Below, in pieces: positions 7,453 to 10,198 of a stretch of DNA of 10,198 bases. Source of the DNA: Smittium mucronatum (Eukaryota; Kickxellomycota; Harpellomycetes; Harpellales; Legeriomycetaceae); the NCBI GenBank assembly GCA_001953115.1, contig LSSL01002556.1, forward strand, positions 1 to 10,198, read 5' to 3'. Below the pieces are notes generated by a model. That model searched no databases. It saw only the letters and a list, made by a program, of their open reading frames with translations, and was not told where the DNA came from. The position numbers were made by a program, and so were the translations under genes. Each line of letters begins with the position of its first letter. Within the stretch, counting starts at the first letter, position 1.

Positions 7453-9063
7453 TCAGAACAGGACCATAGATGATGGGGTATAGTGTGATGAAGTTAGACT
7501 TGGAGCTGATTCGATGCAATTTATGAATTCAAAGGTTTCATACTTGTGCAATTCATCTGGATCAACTATGTCATCGGTAATTAGTGAAAACAATGATGAA
7601 TCGAGATATCTTTCAAGTTCGTCATCGGAAAGAACTCGGTTGGGGCTCAGATGGGAGTCACCTTGGTAGGATACAAGAGGATTATTAAAAATCCCATCGT
7701 TTGAAGGATTTTTAACTTTGACAGGGGTTTTAATCTTGGCACCCAGTGTTTCTAAATCCATTCCCCAGCTATAGAGAAGACCAAGAACAGTGTTAGAATC
7801 TCCCACTTGAGAAATCGAATTAAATATTATTGCTATACTACCACCATCTTGAAAGTCCAAGTTGATGAAAACTAAATCAAGCTGGCTATGTGTTAGCCTT
7901 TCCAGGAGACGGTTAATATACAATATTTGGTCCTGATTTACTCTTTGAACTTGTTCTGTAAATTTGAGCAGATCTTGGTAATTCACTTCTTGATTAGAAT
8001 TAATATTGTCAACGTTTTTTAACGGTGCGTAAAATGGGATTAGTAAAACCACCTTGTCTGTAGGTATATTTTTATCGTTTGACCAAACTTGAGAAGGTTT
8101 TTTTTGGTCTTCTGGAGAGATAGTAACATCTCTCTTCTGTCGTTTTGATTTTGATTTATTAGAATCACCCTTATGTGAGAGAGTGCGCCGTATTGAATAT
8201 ATTTGAGTGCCATCAAGGTGAGTATCAGAAACAATGTTTTTGTGATGAGATTTTAAAACTGCAGTCTGGGCTTTGTGCGGACCCTCTACACCACCAAATT
8301 TAAGGAATACAAGTTTCCCCTCTGAAATAGTGTTTAAAAAAGCTTGATGATTTAAAGAGCTTCTTAAATTGAATGCGAGATCAGAAGCTCGAATTGATAT
8401 TTGGTTGCGGAAATTGCGGAAAAGAGAGGTCCATCTGTTGGATATTCTATAACGAGGATTTGAGAATTTAAGAGATTTAAAACGGATGCCTCGAATTTTA
8501 TTAAACAGATTGGGATTCTTATTTCTGATTCCGGATCTTTCTACAAAACTGAACATTTTACCTCTCCACAGTTTTCCAGACTCGGGGATTCTACTTCTAA
8601 AGAAAATGTTTTGTTTGATGGTGGTCTTGTTGAAAAGATGACGATTGGAAATGGGAGATTTAAGACTGTATTTATCCAAAAAATTCAATAGAAAGTTGAT
8701 GATTCTGTTTGGTGTAGAACCTGGAGCTGCCCTTCCAATTTTAGTCCCGAAGTTTTTTATGGCATTATTTCCATTTAACTTCAAAAGTGAAGATTTAAGC
8801 TGTTCAATAATACGATTTTTTAAGTTCTGCATAAAATTCAATCGAAAAGATTTGAAAAAGAAATCATTTGGCGGCTTTGAATTGGTGGAAAAATGAGCTC
8901 GAGCCCCAGAAGAAAGGCTATTTAAATCGGAAAGGGGATTCTTCGACAAAATATTTTTCGTCTTTAGAGAAATTTTCAAAAAATTTTGCTGTTGGAAATC
9001 AGAAATGTTAGACTTTCGTATTTGCTTCAGGACCCCCTTACCAATGAGGTTATTAACCAACAT
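7453..9063 (-). CDS. Hypothetical protein, probable mitochondrial targeting, fungal lineage
   Basis: A single uninterrupted frame of 536 codons, far longer than anything else in this AT-rich window, so coding is likely. Residues 1-58 look like a mitochondrial presequence: many Lys and Arg (K9, K13, R16, K17, K30, K34, K36, K41), only two acidic residues, and a cleavage-like R55-A-H-F58|S59-T60. Residues 61-250 are strongly basic and rich in Asn, Phe and Arg. Residues 301-311 form a Lys/Arg cluster (SNKSKSKRQKR). Residues 361-445 look like a folded helix/strand region (INRLLERL, then LDLVFINLDFQDG), and the tail (479-513) is acidic. No catalytic motif or clear membrane span is visible. The order of leader, central segment and C-terminal LLERL-type region faintly recalls ascomycete proteins labelled 'casein kinase II beta 2 subunit'. 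I made this comparison from memory, it is weak, and that label does not imply a kinase subunit. An in-frame TAG 15 bases before the ATG fixes the start as the first available. No intron is needed. Confidence 0.8.
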   Translation of the reverse strand: MLVNNLIGKGVLKQIRKSNISDFQQQNFLKISLKTKNILSKNPLSDLNSLSSGARAHFSTNSKPPNDFFFKSFRLNFMQNLKNRIIEQLKSSLLKLNGNNAIKNFGTKIGRAAPGSTPNRIINFLLNFLDKYSLKSPISNRHLFNKTTIKQNIFFRSRIPESGKLWRGKMFSFVERSGIRNKNPNLFNKIRGIRFKSLKFSNPRYRISNRWTSLFRNFRNQISIRASDLAFNLRSSLNHQAFLNTISEGKLVFLKFGGVEGPHKAQTAVLKSHHKNIVSDTHLDGTQIYSIRRTLSHKGDSNKSKSKRQKRDVTISPEDQKKPSQVWSNDKNIPTDKVVLLIPFYAPLKNVDNINSNQEVNYQDLLKFTEQVQRVNQDQILYINRLLERLTHSQLDLVFINLDFQDGGSIAIIFNSISQVGDSNTVLGLLYSWGMDLETLGAKIKTPVKVKNPSNDGIFNNPLVSYQGDSHLSPNRVLSDDELERYLDSSLFSLITDDIVDPDELHKYETFEFINCIESAPSLTSSHYTPSSMVLF

Positions 9064-9078
9064 TTTTGTTGAGGGCTA
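9064..9078 (-). promoter_or_regulatory. Start-codon context of the minus-strand gene
   Basis: Read on the minus strand, the sequence before the ATG is TAG CCC TCA ACA AAA. The in-frame TAG (9078-9076) excludes any upstream in-frame extension without splicing. The run CAACAAAA directly before ATG has A at -3 and resembles the A/C-rich leader common before fungal start codons. This supports the chosen start. Confidence 0.6.
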
Positions 9079-9910
9079 AATCGTTCGAGTAAGTAATTTT
9101 ATTTAACTATGTACTATTTTGTTTTTTTAGAAAAGCTGAAAAATTTAAACCCTGCTTAAATTCGGAGCAGTTTTAATGATAGATAGCTTCATTCTAGGTG
9201 CTTTATAAGTAAAACATTATTTATGGACTTTTTATTTATCTGGGTAATTGGGTATGAATTAAATTTATAAATCTCATTATCCATGATATAATTTCATTGG
9301 TTTTTACATAAATGATTTACTACTGGCGTGATTAATCCTTTGGTAACACCTAATGGGATAACTTGTACTCATTTTCATCAGGTGAACTTGTTTATACTAT
9401 CATTAATAGCCAATATATAAGCCACTATAATTTATTCATAGGTAAATTTACATTATATTGGTTAAATTATTTAATGTCAAATGGACCTCTAATTATAACA
9501 AATCGGAGTGCCTAGGGCACACTGTGCGCTAAAATGTTAACCTTTCATCCCTGGTTCTAGTTATGAATTATTCATTTCAGGGATGACAGAAAAAATTGCA
9601 GCCAATTTTAGTCCAATAGTATCACATAATAACAACTAACTTTAATAATTTATTCATTTTGCATTACCATCGAATAGTAAACTTTGAAATTAACAAATAG
9701 GAATTAATACAATTTCGAGCCAGAAAAGGTTAAGTGAGCAAAAAAAATCATGCATCTATTGGCCATACACACAGCCAAACTGACTGTACAAAATCTATAA
9801 CTGTAACAAACGGTAATAATTCACCCAGTATATTTATCTATTTGAAAGATGCATATTTTATCAAGTATTTATTGGCTAATGATAAAATTATTTGAATATT
9901 ACAAATGGGA
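9079..9910. other. Upstream intergenic region of the minus-strand gene
   Basis: About 830 bases of AT-rich, non-coding sequence that should hold the promoter of the gene at 7453-9063, which is transcribed away from it. No convincing TATA box, CCAAT box or binding-site array could be picked out by eye. Notable items are a small hairpin (GTGCC-TAG-GGCAC at 9508-9520, which overlaps an alternative GCAC/GTGC stem) and the nested inverted repeat at 9545-9586. No open frame of note on either strand. Confidence 0.55.
9545..9586. repeat. Nested inverted repeat (9-bp stem enclosing a 6-bp palindrome)
   Basis: TCATCCCTG (9545-9553) pairs perfectly with CAGGGATGA (9578-9586). Inside the 24-base spacer, ATGAAT (9563-9568) and ATTCAT (9570-9575) form a second inverted pair around one base. 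The outer arms are GC-containing, so they are less likely to be a composition artefact than the AT-only stems elsewhere. It lies about 480-520 bases upstream of the minus-strand start codon. It could be a protein-binding palindrome, a structured RNA segment or a relic of element ends. Function unknown. Confidence 0.55.
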
Positions 9911-10198
9911 GATCCCCTAAGAGTGAAATACCTTGCCGCGGTTTAGGGGCTTAATAGTGTACCTTTCGAAGTACACTAGATCAAAATTTCACACAGCGTT
10001 GTACTATTCTTTGTTGGGAATAGTGGAGACAGCGCACAGCGATTCGGTGGATAGCGATTACAGAGGAGGACCATCTAGAAACAGGATGAAGTGATATTTT
10101 AGCACAGCTGAGACATAGTCTAGTGCACAAGTCCAGCATTCGACAATCAGACGGATCTCAGCGTCTATAGCTATTTGTAGGAAAGCCATGTCGATCAA
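9911..10198. other. Higher-GC block with serial hairpins, continuing past the window
   Basis: GC rises to about 44% over 9901-10198, well above the spacer to its left. Three hairpins follow one another: CCCCTAA/TTAGGGG (9914-9920 with 9943-9949, 22-base loop), TAGTGTAC/GTACACTA (9955-9962 with 9971-9978, 8-base loop) and ACTATTC/GAATAGT (10003-10009 with 10018-10024, 8-base loop). A longer-range stem GCTGAGA/TCTCAGC joins 10107-10113 with 10156-10162. It may be the edge of a repeat element, a structured non-coding RNA, or the end of a neighbouring gene. It does not match the RNase P, SRP, U3 or telomerase RNA landmarks I could recall. Confidence 0.45.
10058..10198 (-). CDS. Possible partial open frame at window edge (doubtful)
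   Basis: The minus strand is open from the window edge to a TAA at 10060-10058, giving 46 codons. An ATG at codon 4 begins MAFLQIAIDAEIRLIVEC, and the frame ends in FILFLDGPPL. It is hydrophobic and not compositionally AT-driven like chance frames in the spacer. It could be the C-terminal end of a gene lying to the right, a relic of a transposon protein, or chance in a higher-GC block. A plus-strand frame is also open from about 10119 to the edge, so openness alone proves little. No family recognised. Confidence 0.15.
   Translation of the reverse strand: MIDMAFLQIAIDAEIRLIVECWTCALDYVSAVLKYHFILFLDGPPL

Noticed and set aside
8040..8234. 64-codon minus-strand open frame
   Set aside because: It is an alternative frame wholly inside the 536-codon gene, with no independent support.
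8645..8896. 83-codon plus-strand open frame
   Set aside because: It is antisense to the 536-codon gene, starts with TTG and is best read as a shadow of that gene.
9089..9130. Intron-shaped sequence on the plus strand (GTAAGT, then a T-rich stretch ending in TAG)
   Set aside because: At 42 bases it is short for an intron. It runs antisense to the leader of the minus-strand gene and has no open exon on either side. T-rich AG endings are common in this AT-rich DNA.
9913..9949. CCCCTAA and TTAGGGG considered as telomeric or telomerase-RNA-template sequence
   Set aside because: There is a single copy in each orientation with no tandem repeat, so it is better described as a hairpin.

Overview
The window is eukaryotic, very AT-rich DNA with one convincing protein gene. 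The best guess for the source is a filamentous ascomycete fungus, possibly a leotiomycete. The reasons are a single-exon gene with a fungal-type start context (CAACAAAAATG, with an in-frame stop just upstream), a mitochondrial-type leader with an RAHF|ST motif, and long gene-poor AT-rich flanks. The taxonomic call is an inference. A hand count over 3241-3360 gives (CpA+TpG)/(ApC+GpT) of about 2 and TpA/ApT of about 0.9. In that small sample the AT-richness does not look like the product of repeat-induced point mutation.

Layout. Bases 1 to about 7130 hold no gene I can support. Within this AT-rich stretch are two TA microsatellites (1-27, 1342-1364) and two insertion-like elements. The first (4085-4237) is a 153-bp SINE-like unit with a 61% GC head and an A-run at its end, bounded by a perfect 14-bp direct repeat. 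The second (5117-5327) is a 211-bp, extremely C-rich and G-poor block bounded by a perfect 10-bp direct repeat. Between them, near 4461-4486 on the opposite strand, are two colinear short matches to the SINE-like head, inside a wider block (about 4381-4610) of higher GC.

The gene occupies 7453-9063 on the minus strand and encodes a 536-residue basic, asparagine/lysine-rich protein with a likely mitochondrial presequence. I do not recognise it with certainty. It vaguely resembles poorly characterised fungal proteins database-labelled 'casein kinase II beta 2 subunit'. Its probable 3' untranslated region (7137-7452) contains five small inverted repeats and a candidate polyadenylation signal.

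Upstream of the gene, 9064-9910 is AT-rich and holds a nested inverted repeat (9545-9586). From about 9911 to the window end, GC rises to about 44%. This block has three consecutive hairpins plus a longer-range 7-bp stem, and looks like the edge of a structured RNA, a repeat or another gene that continues outside the window. No tRNA, rRNA, CRISPR or operon structure was seen. The genes cannot be tied into a pathway from this window alone.
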